Shown here piece after piece: positions 1 to 7,935 of a stretch of 37,475 bases of DNA; the stretch's first letter is position 1, and each line of letters opens with the position of its first letter. Below the pieces are notes generated by a model, which saw only the letters and a list, made by a program, of their open reading frames with translations, was not told the origin of the DNA and searched no databases. Source of the DNA: DATMMS01 sp036824145 (GTDB lineage Bacteria > Chloroflexota > Dormibacteria > DASZGP01). The stretch covers positions 1-37,475 of the forward strand of contig DAITAT010000011.1 of assembly GCA_036824145.1 (NCBI GenBank), written 5' to 3'. The translations under genes were made by a program, and so were the position numbers.

Positions 1-70
1 GAATTTGGCAGTTCGTCGAACATGACTGGGCAGTCAGGTTGATATCTCCGGAGACTGGGCCCGGGCAGGT

Positions 71-874
71 TCAGCCCTGGGGCTGAAGCTGAGCTTCGAG
101 GCGCTGCTGGAAGAAGCGCAGGATGAAGCGGGCGGCAACTGCGGCCAGGGCCATCACCGCGGGCACCAGAAGAAGGTGCAACCAGAGGAGCGATCCGTAG
201 AGGGGCAGCACCAGCATGATCAAGCCGAGCCCGAAGACGCCGGCATAGGTCCCGCCCAGAGCCACCAGCGGGAAGCGCTCGGCCCACCGAAATTGCTCCG
301 GGATCTCGGTGGGGACATTGCCGCCGTACCGGGGGCCCATCACCTGGAGGCTGGCCACATGGTGGAGGTTCGGCGTGACCCGGGCGGCGACCTGGACCTG
401 GTTCTGCGGAACCTGCTTGAGCAGACGCCGCTCGATATTCAGGTAGGCGTCTTTCTGGCGGGTCCGGACCTGGAGCATGCCCAGCCCATAGACCGCCGAG
501 ACGGGGGCCGCACTCACCATCTGTCCCTGGATCAGCTCCGCGCTGGCCTTGCGGTCGCGCAGCGCCAGGATCAGGGCCGGCCAGACCAGCGTGCCCGGCA
601 CCAAGATGGCGACCAGGAAGACGGCCACGTCCTCGAGCTTCAGCGGTAGGTCTTTGAAGAGCACAAAGAGGACCACCCCCACGATCAACAGGGCGACCTG
701 GAACGCAGCCAGGTAGAGCGCTACCCGGATTACGACCGAGGGGCTGTAGCCCTCCAGCATACGGGCCCGGAGGGCGCGGCTCGAGCCCTTCGGCGGAGGC
801 GGCGGCTGGAATTGGGCCTGCCGCTGCTTGGGCTTGATCTTGCGCTGCTGGACGCGCATCTGCTGCTTCGGCAC
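71..874 (-). CDS. Hypothetical four-TM membrane protein
   Basis: I do not recognise a family. The 267-residue protein has a basic, Gln-rich N-terminus with a run of five prolines (about residues 24-28). Two hydrophobic segments follow (about 50-73 and 81-105), then a soluble stretch of roughly 95 residues, then two more hydrophobic segments (about 201-225 and 228-254). Both ends are probably cytoplasmic. The middle part is amphipathic and has no catalytic motif I can name. The start is GTG at 874. A -10-like hexamer TAAAGT lies 6 nt upstream, which suggests a leaderless message separate from the upstream lipoate gene. Existence of the gene is well supported by length and membrane pattern; the function is unknown. 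Confidence 0.75.
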   Translation of the reverse strand: MPKQQMRVQQRKIKPKQRQAQFQPPPPPKGSSRALRARMLEGYSPSVVIRVALYLAAFQVALLIVGVVLFVLFKDLPLKLEDVAVFLVAILVPGTLVWPALILALRDRKASAELIQGQMVSAAPVSAVYGLGMLQVRTRQKDAYLNIERRLLKQVPQNQVQVAARVTPNLHHVASLQVMGPRYGGNVPTEIPEQFRWAERFPLVALGGTYAGVFGLGLIMLVLPLYGSLLWLHLLLVPAVMALAAVAARFILRFFQQRLEAQLQPQG

Positions 875-880
875 GCCACT

Positions 881-886
881 ACTTTA
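881..886 (-). promoter_or_regulatory. Candidate leaderless -10 element for the 71-874 gene
   Basis: TAAAGT on the minus strand ends 6 nt before the GTG start at 874, so transcription would begin at or next to the start codon. No convincing -35 was found. The call relies mainly on the same spacing recurring at other genes in the window. Confidence 0.4.
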
Positions 887-903
887 GCCGCTGGAGCATC
901 CAT

Positions 904-922
904 CGCCCGGCTCTCCCGGGCG
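904..922 (-). other. GC-rich hairpin, 7-bp stem
   Basis: CGCCCGG (904-910) pairs with CCGGGCG (916-922) around a 5-nt loop. It lies between the structured element at 955-1035 and the promoter of the next gene, so it could stop transcription from the upstream promoter. No T-tract follows on the minus strand, so intrinsic termination is uncertain. Confidence 0.35.
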
Positions 923-954
923 CCATCGGATGAATTCAGAGAGGGGGAGTTAAT

Positions 955-1035
955 CAGGCAACAGGTGCCAGCTGCGGGACTACTGAAGGGACGTAGTGCA
1001 AGACCGCGAGGAGGACTCTGGACACCTGTTGCCTG
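955..1035 (-). ncRNA. Candidate structured small RNA (unidentified)
   Basis: A perfect 13-bp inverted repeat, CAGGCAACAGGTG (955-967) and CACCTGTTGCCTG (1023-1035), closes nested helices: CCAG (968-971) with CTGG (1018-1021), GCGG (974-977) with CCGC (1004-1007), and ACTAC (979-983) with GTAGT (993-997). The result is one long interrupted hairpin with no credible ORF in it. A sigma70-type promoter reads into it on the minus strand from 1122-1093, so a transcript of about 130-180 nt is plausible. I compared it from memory with 4.5S RNA, 6S RNA and common riboswitches and saw no match. It could instead be a small mobile inverted-repeat element or a leader for the downstream membrane gene. Confidence 0.45.
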
Positions 1036-1092
1036 GCGATGAAGGCTTTCCGAGCTGGATGATGAACACCCATATCTTGTGCCTCGTCCGGC

Positions 1093-1122
1093 ACTTTACC
1101 CCAGTATGTAGGGTCTTGTCAA
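1093..1122 (-). promoter_or_regulatory. Sigma70-type promoter upstream of the structured element
   Basis: TTGACA (1122-1117), an 18-nt spacer and TAAAGT (1098-1093) lie on the minus strand. The -35 is a perfect consensus and overlaps the stop codon of the lipoate gene. The expected start is near 1086, and the transcript would run into the 955-1035 hairpin. Confidence 0.6.
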
Positions 1123-1904
1123 GCGCTCTCGGAATTTGTTGAGTCCGGACCCGCGGGGCGCAGGCGGATGCCCAGCGCCCGTTCGAACCCGCGCGAGAGT
1201 ACTTCGACGAGCGCCTGCGGCGAAGGCACGTCGGCGAGCAGTTCATCGAGGCTGATGGAGAGCGGCATCGCCTTCCGAGCAGCGGCGTCTCGCATCAAAC
1301 CGGGGAGGTCGGCCTGGCGATCCTGAAGCAACAGGCTGCCATGCTGCAGGAAGGCTCCCCGACTGCGCCACTGGGCGCTGGCGATGAGCTTGCGGCCGCC
1401 AACCAGGACTTCCTCGGCCGAAGCCGACGCAAAGCAGATGGGCGTGAGACCGGATGCGGGTCGGGGCTCGCAGGGAGCGCTTTCGCCGCTGATGCCGAGT
1501 CCGCGCAGACCCCCCAGCAGCGCTTCGGAGATCGCATGGTAGGTCTGCATCAGGCTTCCGCCGACGACCGGGTCCTGTTGCGACGCCACCACCGAGTAGG
1601 TCACCTCGCTGTCGTGGAGAAGCGCCTGGCCACCGGTCGGCCTCCGCACGACGTCGAGCCCGGCAGCGCGCACGGCGTCCATGTCGAGGAGCTCGTCTGG
1701 CTGGCCGAGACCAAGCGAGATACAGGCTGGGTTCCAGGCATAGAAACGCAGCGTGGCGGGGCGCTCGCCCCGGACCAGCTGGTCGAGCAGCTCGAGGTCG
1801 CGGGCCATGTTCTCGGCGCCGGTGGCCGGCGGGTCGACGAGGAGCTCCCAGACCGGTATCGCCCTGGCGCGCCTGGGTCGCGTGTCAGCGGCCGCCGCTA
1901 CCAC
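1119..1904 (-). CDS. Lipoate-protein ligase / octanoyltransferase (LipM/LplA family)
   Basis: The protein has the BPL_LplA_LipB fold signature. RRPTGGQALLHDSEVTYS (about residues 87-104) is the conserved substrate-binding block. ICFASASAEEVLVGGRKLIA (about 156-175) carries a cysteine (C157) where LipM octanoyltransferases have their nucleophile and a lysine (K172) typical of the family. Such enzymes move octanoyl or lipoyl groups onto carrier domains such as GcvH, which is encoded at 31320-31697. GTG at 1904 was chosen because ATG codons further upstream lie deep inside ychF; with GTG the gene starts 4 nt after the ychF stop. The length of 261 aa suits LipM. LipM versus true lipoate ligase cannot be decided from sequence alone. 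Confidence 0.85.
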   Translation of the reverse strand: MVAAAADTRPRRARAIPVWELLVDPPATGAENMARDLELLDQLVRGERPATLRFYAWNPACISLGLGQPDELLDMDAVRAAGLDVVRRPTGGQALLHDSEVTYSVVASQQDPVVGGSLMQTYHAISEALLGGLRGLGISGESAPCEPRPASGLTPICFASASAEEVLVGGRKLIASAQWRSRGAFLQHGSLLLQDRQADLPGLMRDAAARKAMPLSISLDELLADVPSPQALVEVLSRGFERALGIRLRPAGPDSTNSESA

Positions 1905-1908
1905 GGTC

Positions 1909-3003
1909 TTAGACGTTGAACCGGAAGATGGTGGTGTCGCCATCCTGGAAAACGTACTCCTTACCCTCGATCCGCACTTTGCCCACAGCTTTCGCCTCAG
2001 TCCAACCGCCGGCATCGACCAGCTGATTCCAGCCGATCACCTCTGCTTTGATGAAGCCGCGCTCGAAGTCTCCATGGATGGTCCCAGCGGCCTGCGGCGC
2101 ACGAGTGCCACGCCTGATCGTCCATGCCCTGCACTCGGTCTCCCCGGCGGTCAGGAAGGTGATCAGGCCGAGGATCGAATATGCCTCGCGGGCGAGCCGG
2201 CCGAGCCCCGACTCGTCCAGGCCGAGGGACTGCAGGAACTCGAGTCGCTCTGACGGGTCGATGTCCTGGAGCTCGGCCTCGATTCGGGCCGATATGACCA
2301 GCCAGCTGGCTTTTTCTTCCGTGGCAAGGGCGGCGACCTCGTCAAGCCCTGGGCTCGAAGTCCTGGCGGCGTCGGCCTCGGCAACGTTGGCCACGTAGAT
2401 CACCGGCTTCAGGGTCAGCAGACTCAGCTCCTTGACCAAGCCGCGCTCCTCTTCCGTCAGGCCGAGGCGCCGGGCAGGGGTCGCCTGGTCGAGGCCGTTC
2501 TCGATCTTCTCGAGGACCACCAGCTCGGCCTGCGCCTGCTTCTGCTGCCGCGCCAGCTTGACGGTTCTCTCCTTCCGCCGACGGACGGTCTCCATGTCCG
2601 CCAGCATCAGCTCGTAGTTGACAGTGGCGATGTCGGCGGCGGGATCGAGGTGGCCGCTCACGTGGGTGACATTGGCGTCCTCGAAACAGCGCACCACCAT
2701 GGCGATGGCGTCGCATTCGCGGATCTGCGCCAGGAACTGGTTGCCCAGGCCCTCGCCTTCAGACGCGCCCTTGACCAGGCCGGCGATATCGACAAACGTG
2801 ACGGTGGCGGGAATTGTCTTGGGCGGTTTGAAGAGATTGCTGAGCGCCGTCAGTCGCTGATCGGGAACCTCAACGATGCCGGTGTTGGGCTCGATCGTGG
2901 CAAAGGGATAGTTGGCCACCAGCGCCCCGGCCCGGGTCATGGCGTTGAAGAGCGTCGACTTGCCCACGTTGGGGAGGCCGACAATGCCGAGGCTCAGTCC
3001 CAT
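1909..3003 (-). CDS. ychF: Redox-responsive ribosome-binding ATPase YchF (OLA1 family)
   Basis: This is a 364-residue, full-length Obg-family P-loop NTPase. The Walker A/G1 motif GLPNVGKST sits at about 9-17 and DIAGLVKGAS (G3) at about 72-81. The specificity motif is NVAE (206-209) instead of NKxD, the hallmark of YchF/OLA1 and the basis of its preference for ATP. A Lys/Glu/Arg-rich helical insertion spans about 135-170, and a C-terminal TGS domain includes IHGDFERGFIKAEVI. The protein binds ribosomes and is linked to stress and redox responses in other bacteria. It lies between the DUF951 gene (33 nt upstream) and the lipoate gene. Confidence 0.96.
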   Translation of the reverse strand: MGLSLGIVGLPNVGKSTLFNAMTRAGALVANYPFATIEPNTGIVEVPDQRLTALSNLFKPPKTIPATVTFVDIAGLVKGASEGEGLGNQFLAQIRECDAIAMVVRCFEDANVTHVSGHLDPAADIATVNYELMLADMETVRRRKERTVKLARQQKQAQAELVVLEKIENGLDQATPARRLGLTEEERGLVKELSLLTLKPVIYVANVAEADAARTSSPGLDEVAALATEEKASWLVISARIEAELQDIDPSERLEFLQSLGLDESGLGRLAREAYSILGLITFLTAGETECRAWTIRRGTRAPQAAGTIHGDFERGFIKAEVIGWNQLVDAGGWTEAKAVGKVRIEGKEYVFQDGDTTIFRFNV

Positions 3004-3036
3004 GGGGTTGGAATCATCGCCAGCGCGTTGAAGCGG

Positions 3037-3249
3037 TCAGTCCACAGCCGGCGTCGCAGGCAACACCTCCACCGCGCGGGTCCGCCAGCGGGCCCGATCG
3101 ATGAAGATCTTGGCGCCGCACTTCTCGCAGAAGAGCCGAACGTCGGCGCCGGTTGAGCTGACTACAAAGCTGGTGCCGCCACATGCGTGGGGCTTGCGCA
3201 GCCGCACTCGCATCCGCGGCTCGGGGTCGGGCATCGGCGGGCTGGCCAC
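3037..3249 (-). CDS. DUF951 family small Cys-containing protein
   Basis: This 70-residue protein has the DUF951 pattern KPHACGG, then a hydrophobic stretch, then FCEKCGAKIFI, followed by a basic tail. The three cysteines and nearby His suggest a small metal-binding fold. DUF951 genes are commonly found beside ychF in Firmicutes and relatives, and the same pairing occurs here. Its biochemical role is unknown. Starts at 3249 (GTG) or 3234 (ATG) are both possible; the core domain begins after either. The gene lies 6 nt downstream of lysC, so it shares the threonine-operon transcript. Confidence 0.85.
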   Translation of the reverse strand: MASPPMPDPEPRMRVRLRKPHACGGTSFVVSSTGADVRLFCEKCGAKIFIDRARWRTRAVEVLPATPAVD

Positions 3250-3255
3250 CCCGCC

Positions 3256-4488
3256 TCACCCCTGGTCGAGTCGGTAGGCCTTGTGCAGCGCCCGCACCGC
3301 ATCCTTGGCGCGGTCGCGCGCCACGATGCACGTGATGCGGATCTCGCTGGTCGAGATCATGTCGATGTTGATGCCTACGTCAGCCAGCGTCTGGAACATC
3401 AGCGCCGCGATGCCGGGTTGGCCCAGCATGCCGGTGCCCACGATCGAGACCTTGGCCACCTTGGAATCGGTGAGGATGCCCTCGGCGTCGATTTCCTTGC
3501 TGATCTTGCGGACCAGCCTCTCGGCATGCGCCAGCTCGCCCGCGGCGACCGTGAACGATAGGTCGGTCACGCCTTCGCGGGAGACGTTCTGGATGATGAC
3601 GTCGACGCTGATGCCTCTGTCGGCCAGCGGCGTGAAGATGCGCGCCGCGATGCCAGGTTTGTCCGGCACGCCGACCATCGTCAGCTTGGCCACGTCCTCT
3701 TCGGCGGCGATGCCGCGCACTCGATCTCTTTCTTCCACGTCAGGGCTCCGTGTGATGAGGGTACCCGGCCCTTCGTCGAACGTGCCACGAACCCTGATGG
3801 GCAGGTCGTAGAGCTCGCCGATCTCGACCGCCCGGGGATGCATCACCTTTGCCCCCAGCGACGAAAGCTCGAGCATCTCGTCATAGCTGACGGCGCGGAG
3901 CAGCCTGGCTTCGGGGACGATCCGAGGGTCGGCGGTGAGGATCCCGGGCACGTCGGTGTTGATCTCGCACTCGTCAGCCTCCAACGCGGCCGCCAGCGCC
4001 ACCGCGGTGGTATCGGACCCGCCGCGGCCGAGGGTGGTGATGTCGAGGGTCTTGTTGACACCCTGGAAGCCGGCCACGACCACCGTCATGCCGCGCTCCA
4101 GCTCCTTGATGACGCGGGTGGGGACCACGTCGAGGATCCGGGCGCGGGTGTGCGAATGGCTGGTCCTGATGCCCGCCTGGGCGCCGGAGAGCGAGATCGC
4201 GGGCACCCCGCAGGCCTGCAGCGCCATCGCCATCAGGGGCGCGGTGATGGTTTCGCCGGCCGACAGCAGGGTGTCCATCTCGCGTTCCGGCGGCTCCTTG
4301 GTGATCTGGGCCGCCAGCCGGCTCAGTCGATCGGTGGTGTCACCCATCGCCGATACCACCACGACAACGCCGGCGTCCCGGGTGCTGCGGGCGACGCGCT
4401 CGGCGACCTGCTTGATTCGCGACGGTGACCTCACCGAGGTGCCGCCGTACTTCTGCACCACCCACCGGCGGCTGCGTCGTGGGCTCAT
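3256..4488 (-). CDS. lysC: Aspartate kinase with two C-terminal ACT domains
   Basis: The enzyme phosphorylates L-aspartate, the first step toward Lys, Thr and Met. The N-terminal VQKYGGTSV and the central GRGGSDTTAVALAAAL are the substrate and ATP signatures of the amino-acid kinase fold. Two ACT repeats follow, starting near LTMVGVPDKPGIAARIF (about 270) and VSIVGTGMLGQPGIAALMF (about 350), so allosteric feedback by lysine and/or threonine is expected. The length of 410 aa fits monofunctional aspartokinases. The start overlaps the thrB stop by 4 nt (ATGA), indicating translational coupling. No second in-frame start for a separate beta subunit was evaluated. Confidence 0.96.
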   Translation of the reverse strand: MSPRRSRRWVVQKYGGTSVRSPSRIKQVAERVARSTRDAGVVVVVSAMGDTTDRLSRLAAQITKEPPEREMDTLLSAGETITAPLMAMALQACGVPAISLSGAQAGIRTSHSHTRARILDVVPTRVIKELERGMTVVVAGFQGVNKTLDITTLGRGGSDTTAVALAAALEADECEINTDVPGILTADPRIVPEARLLRAVSYDEMLELSSLGAKVMHPRAVEIGELYDLPIRVRGTFDEGPGTLITRSPDVEERDRVRGIAAEEDVAKLTMVGVPDKPGIAARIFTPLADRGISVDVIIQNVSREGVTDLSFTVAAGELAHAERLVRKISKEIDAEGILTDSKVAKVSIVGTGMLGQPGIAALMFQTLADVGINIDMISTSEIRITCIVARDRAKDAVRALHKAYRLDQG

Positions 4489-5468
4489 GGCGGCGGCCCC
4501 ACGCGCGCCGGGTCCGCAGGCAACCGGGAGACGTCGGCGCCCTGCTCGCGAATGTCGAGCACCAGGCGCCGGCCTTCAAGACCGAACTTCGCGGCAGCGC
4601 CGGCCATGGCTTCGGCGATGCCCAACCCGAGCCCCGCGACAGCGCGGTCGTGTAGCGCCAAAACCGTCGGCCCGGCGCCGCTGAGGAAGACACCGGCAGC
4701 GCCCGCGCTGGTCGCCGCCTCGAGCATCTCGGCGAAACCGGGCACCAGCTCCGCCCGGTACGGCTGGTGCAGGCGATCGTCGGTGGCCACACGCAGGTCC
4801 TCCAAGCGCCCATCCTTGATTGCCGAGAGCAACAGCGCCAGCCGGCTCAGGTTGTGGACCACGTCGGCCCGCGCGTACTGCTCGGGGAGGACCTCGCGCG
4901 CCGACTCGGTTGACACCAGCAGCTCGGGGACAAACAGCGCCGCGGCGAGCCGGTCGGACAATTCGAGGCGCCGGGCCAGGTAGCGACCTCCCTCCTCCTG
5001 CGCCACCATCTGGAAGCCGCCAAACAAGGCCACGCCGACGTTGTCCGCGTGCCCCTCCAGGGACCCCGCCAGGTCGAGCAGTCGATCGTCGCCCATAGCG
5101 TGGCCTGAGATCGCCCTCGCCGCCAGCAGGGCGCCAACGATGGTGGCGGCGCTGCTGCCCAGTCCGCGAGCAAGGGGAATGCGGTTGTGCTCGCGGATGA
5201 TCAGCCCTGAGGGCTGATAGCCGGCCAGGCTGAAGTAGGTCTGCATGGTCGTGAAGAAGAGGTTGCTGTGGTTGGTGGGGACCGACCCGGCCCCTTCGCC
5301 GTCGACCTCAATGCGTAGCTCGCTGCCGACCTCCCAGACGTCGAAGACGTCGAGCAGTTCGAGAGCCAGGCCGAGCACGTCGAATCCGGGGCCCAGGTTG
5401 GCCGAGCTGGCGGGCACGCTGACGCGGACGCCCGACCGGCGGCCCGGCCGCTGACCGGAGGAGCTCAC
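4485..5468 (-). CDS. thrB: Homoserine kinase (GHMP family)
   Basis: ThrB phosphorylates L-homoserine to O-phosphohomoserine, the substrate of threonine synthase next to it. The N-terminal VSVPASSANLGPGFDVLG block and the ATP-binding PLARGLGSSAATIVGAL are diagnostic of GHMP homoserine kinases. A C-terminal SGAGPTVLAL block completes the fold. The length of 327 aa is slightly longer than the usual ~300, mostly from the basic N-terminus and a tail. It overlaps thrC and lysC by 4 nt on either side (ATGA), so the three genes are translated in a coupled way. Confidence 0.95.
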   Translation of the reverse strand: MSSSGQRPGRRSGVRVSVPASSANLGPGFDVLGLALELLDVFDVWEVGSELRIEVDGEGAGSVPTNHSNLFFTTMQTYFSLAGYQPSGLIIREHNRIPLARGLGSSAATIVGALLAARAISGHAMGDDRLLDLAGSLEGHADNVGVALFGGFQMVAQEEGGRYLARRLELSDRLAAALFVPELLVSTESAREVLPEQYARADVVHNLSRLALLLSAIKDGRLEDLRVATDDRLHQPYRAELVPGFAEMLEAATSAGAAGVFLSGAGPTVLALHDRAVAGLGLGIAEAMAGAAAKFGLEGRRLVLDIREQGADVSRLPADPARVGPPP

Positions 5469-6559
5469 AGCTTCAGGGCTTTGGCGATCGCGCGGGCGTC
5501 GGCCGGAAGGTGCAACGGCGGCAGCAGGTGCTCCTCGAGGGCGGACGGATCCTTTAGCCCGCTGCCGGTGAGGACACAGACCACCGACGCGTCCGCCGGC
5601 ACCCGCCGGGCATGCGCCATCTTGGCCAGCAGCGCCAGCGACGCGCTGCTGGCGGGCTCGGCGAAGATGCCCTCGCTGGCCGCCAGCAAGCGCTGGGCGC
5701 TGAGGATCTCACCGTCGGTGACCGCCTCGATCGCTCCGCCGCTCTGGTCTCGCGCGGTGGTGGCCTGCTCCCACGAGGCCGGGTTGCCGATGCGGATCGC
5801 AGACGCCACCGTCTTCGGGTCGGCGACAACCTCGCCCCGAACGATGGGAGCCGCGCCTTCGGCCTGGGCCCCGATCATCCGCGGCAGCTGCCGGCAGAGG
5901 CCATCGGCGTGGTATTCCTTGAAGCCCTTCCAGTAAGCCGTGATGTTGCCGGCGTTGCCAACCGGAATGAAGAGCATGTCGGGGGCGTCCCCGAGCGCGT
6001 CGACGACCTCGAAGGCCGCTGTCTTCTGGCCCTCGATGCGGTTGGGGTTGACCGAGTTGACGAGCGTAACCCCGGCGCTCTCGCTGAGCCGGCGCACGGC
6101 CTCGAGGGCGTCGTCGAAGTTGCCGTCGATGGCCACAACCCTGGCGCCGTAGACCTGCGCCTGGACCAGCTTCGAGGGCGCGACCTTGCCCTCCGGGATG
6201 AGCACCACACAGCGCAGGCCAAAGCGGCCCGCATAGGCCGCGGCGCTGGCCGAGGTGTTGCCGGTACTGGCGCACATCAGGGTATGGCTGCTGGCCTCCA
6301 GCGCCTTGGCCACCGCGACCACCATGCCGCGGTCCTTGAACGAACCGGTGGGGTTGAGGCCCTCGAATTTGAAATGGAGCTCTCGCAGGCCCAGCTCGGG
6401 ACCGATGTTGACGGAGCGGATCAACGGCGTGTTGCCCTCGTTGAGGCTGATCCGAGGGGTCTTGTCGGTCAGCGGCAGCCGGTCGCCGTAGCGAGCGATG
6501 ACGCCGGCGGGGATGGCCCCGCCCTCGGCGCCGCTCGCGTCTCGCGCGGGGCGCGCCAT
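5465..6559 (-). CDS. thrC: Threonine synthase
   Basis: This PLP enzyme converts O-phosphohomoserine to threonine. The PLP lysine is in NPTGSFKDRGM (K75), and the phosphate-binding glycine loop is VGNAGN. The open frame continues upstream to 7228, but that part lies antisense-frame inside hom and is low-complexity Arg/Gly/Gln. The ATG at 6559 starts MARPARDASG, overlaps the hom stop as TGATG, and gives 364 aa, a normal length for the compact bacterial/archaeal ThrC form. It is coupled to thrB by a 4-nt overlap. Confidence 0.95.
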   Translation of the reverse strand: MARPARDASGAEGGAIPAGVIARYGDRLPLTDKTPRISLNEGNTPLIRSVNIGPELGLRELHFKFEGLNPTGSFKDRGMVVAVAKALEASSHTLMCASTGNTSASAAAYAGRFGLRCVVLIPEGKVAPSKLVQAQVYGARVVAIDGNFDDALEAVRRLSESAGVTLVNSVNPNRIEGQKTAAFEVVDALGDAPDMLFIPVGNAGNITAYWKGFKEYHADGLCRQLPRMIGAQAEGAAPIVRGEVVADPKTVASAIRIGNPASWEQATTARDQSGGAIEAVTDGEILSAQRLLAASEGIFAEPASSASLALLAKMAHARRVPADASVVCVLTGSGLKDPSALEEHLLPPLHLPADARAIAKALKL

Positions 6560-7848
6560 CACTGCACCCGCAGGAAGGCGTGAACATGGCGCACGCAATC
6601 CAGGGCTTCGATCTCCGCTCGGGCCGACAGCAACACCCGCTCTTCGGCGGGGTGCGTGAGGATGACCAGCTCGGCGCTGGTAGCCGCCGCGTCGATGCTC
6701 TTCTGGTTGATGGAGTCGATCGAGATGCCCTGGGTCCCGAAGACCTTTGTTATGTCGGCCAGCACCCCGGGGCGGTCTTCGACCTCCATGCGGAAGTAGG
6801 CGCGGCTGACCACCTCCTCCATCGGCCGCACCGGGTAGTTGCGGTCGAACCACATCGGGATGCGGTTGTTGACGCCCTTTCGCATCGAGTGCACCAGGTC
6901 GATGAGGTCGCCAACGACGGCGCTGGCGGTGGGTCGGCCACCCGCCCCCTGTCCGTAGAGCAGGACCGAGCCGACCAGGTCCCCGTCGACCACCACGGCG
7001 TTGTTGCTGCCGCCGACCTTGGACAGCAGGTGGCTCTGTTTGATCAGGGTGGGGTGAACCCGCAACTCGACGGCGCCATCCCGCTTGCGCCCCTCTGCCA
7101 CCAGCTTGATGGCGTAGCCCATCTCCGCGGCGTAGCCGAAGTCCTTGGGGTCCAGCTCGGTAATGCCCTCGCGATAGATGTCGGTGGGATGGAAGCGCGA
7201 GCTGAAGGCGATTGAACTCAGGATGCACAGCTTGTAGACGGAGTCGTGGCCATCGACGTCGGAACTCGGGTCGGCCTCGGCGAAGCCCAGCCGGCGGGCC
7301 TCATCAAGGGCTTCGGTATAGCTCTTCCCCTGGGCCATGCCATCGAGGATGTAGTTGGTGGTGCCGTTGATGATGGCCTCGATGGAGTTGATCTCATTGG
7401 CCAGTAGGTCGATCTTGAAAGTCGAGATCAGCGGGATGCCCCCACCCACCGCAGCCTCGAAATAGATGTCGACCTCGTGCTCAAGGGCCAGCTCGAGCAG
7501 GTCCGGGCCGTACTTGGCCATCACCTCCTTGTTAGCGGTGACGATGTGCTTGCCGGCGGTGATGGCGCGGCGGAGATACTCGTGTGCCGGTTCGACCCCA
7601 CCGATGACCTCGACGATGATGTCGACTCTGGGGTCGTCGAGAACGTCGGCCGCGTCAGAGGTCAGGGCGGCGGCGGGGGTGTAGCGACGAGCCTTGGCCA
7701 GGTCGCGGACAAGGACGCGGCGCAACGCCAGGTCGACACCGGTGCGCCGGTTGACCATATCGCTGCTCTTTTCGAGCCGCTCGGCGACCTGTGACCCCAC
7801 CGTCCCCAGGCCGAGCAGGCCGACTCCGTACTGCGTCGCCTCGGCCAT
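6559..7848 (-). CDS. hom: Homoserine dehydrogenase with ACT domain
   Basis: Hom reduces aspartate semialdehyde to homoserine with NAD(P)H. The N-terminal GLLGLGTVGSQV is the Rossmann nucleotide-binding loop. The central catalytic region contains TANKEVMAKYG and GGIPLIST, and a C-terminal ACT domain starts near VEDRPGVLADITKVF, consistent with feedback by threonine. The length of 429 aa is typical. It is the first gene of the hom-thrC-thrB-lysC run. A promoter with -35 TTGGGC and -10 TAGAAT lies immediately upstream, leaving almost no 5' leader, so I see no attenuator or T-box. Confidence 0.96.
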   Translation of the reverse strand: MAEATQYGVGLLGLGTVGSQVAERLEKSSDMVNRRTGVDLALRRVLVRDLAKARRYTPAAALTSDAADVLDDPRVDIIVEVIGGVEPAHEYLRRAITAGKHIVTANKEVMAKYGPDLLELALEHEVDIYFEAAVGGGIPLISTFKIDLLANEINSIEAIINGTTNYILDGMAQGKSYTEALDEARRLGFAEADPSSDVDGHDSVYKLCILSSIAFSSRFHPTDIYREGITELDPKDFGYAAEMGYAIKLVAEGRKRDGAVELRVHPTLIKQSHLLSKVGGSNNAVVVDGDLVGSVLLYGQGAGGRPTASAVVGDLIDLVHSMRKGVNNRIPMWFDRNYPVRPMEEVVSRAYFRMEVEDRPGVLADITKVFGTQGISIDSINQKSIDAAATSAELVILTHPAEERVLLSARAEIEALDCVRHVHAFLRVQ

Positions 7849-7857
7849 AGTCCGCGA

Positions 7858-7886
7858 ATTCTAGCCGAGAAGGGTCCGCGGCCCAA
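7858..7886 (-). promoter_or_regulatory. Promoter of the hom operon
   Basis: TTGGGC (7886-7881), a 17-nt spacer and TAGAAT (7863-7858) lie on the minus strand, with the -10 ending 9 nt before the hom ATG at 7848. Transcription should start within 2-3 nt of the start codon. The promoter is divergent from the pfkB-type gene. Confidence 0.6.
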
Positions 7887-7922
7887 TACGGAAACGCCAT
7901 TTTCTGACCCTCCCGTCAGAAG

Positions 7923-7928
7923 TACAAT
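7923..7928 (+). promoter_or_regulatory. Candidate leaderless -10 element of the PfkB kinase gene
   Basis: TACAAT is followed by exactly 7 nt and then GTG at 7936. The in-frame ATG at 7927 overlaps this hexamer, which argues that the GTG is the true start. No strong -35 was seen. Confidence 0.45.
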
Positions 7929-7935
7929 GCGCTCC

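Noticed and set aside
6560..7228. Upstream extension of the threonine synthase frame
   Set aside because: It lies across hom in another frame, is Arg/Gly/Gln-rich without motifs, and ThrC has a good start at 6559.
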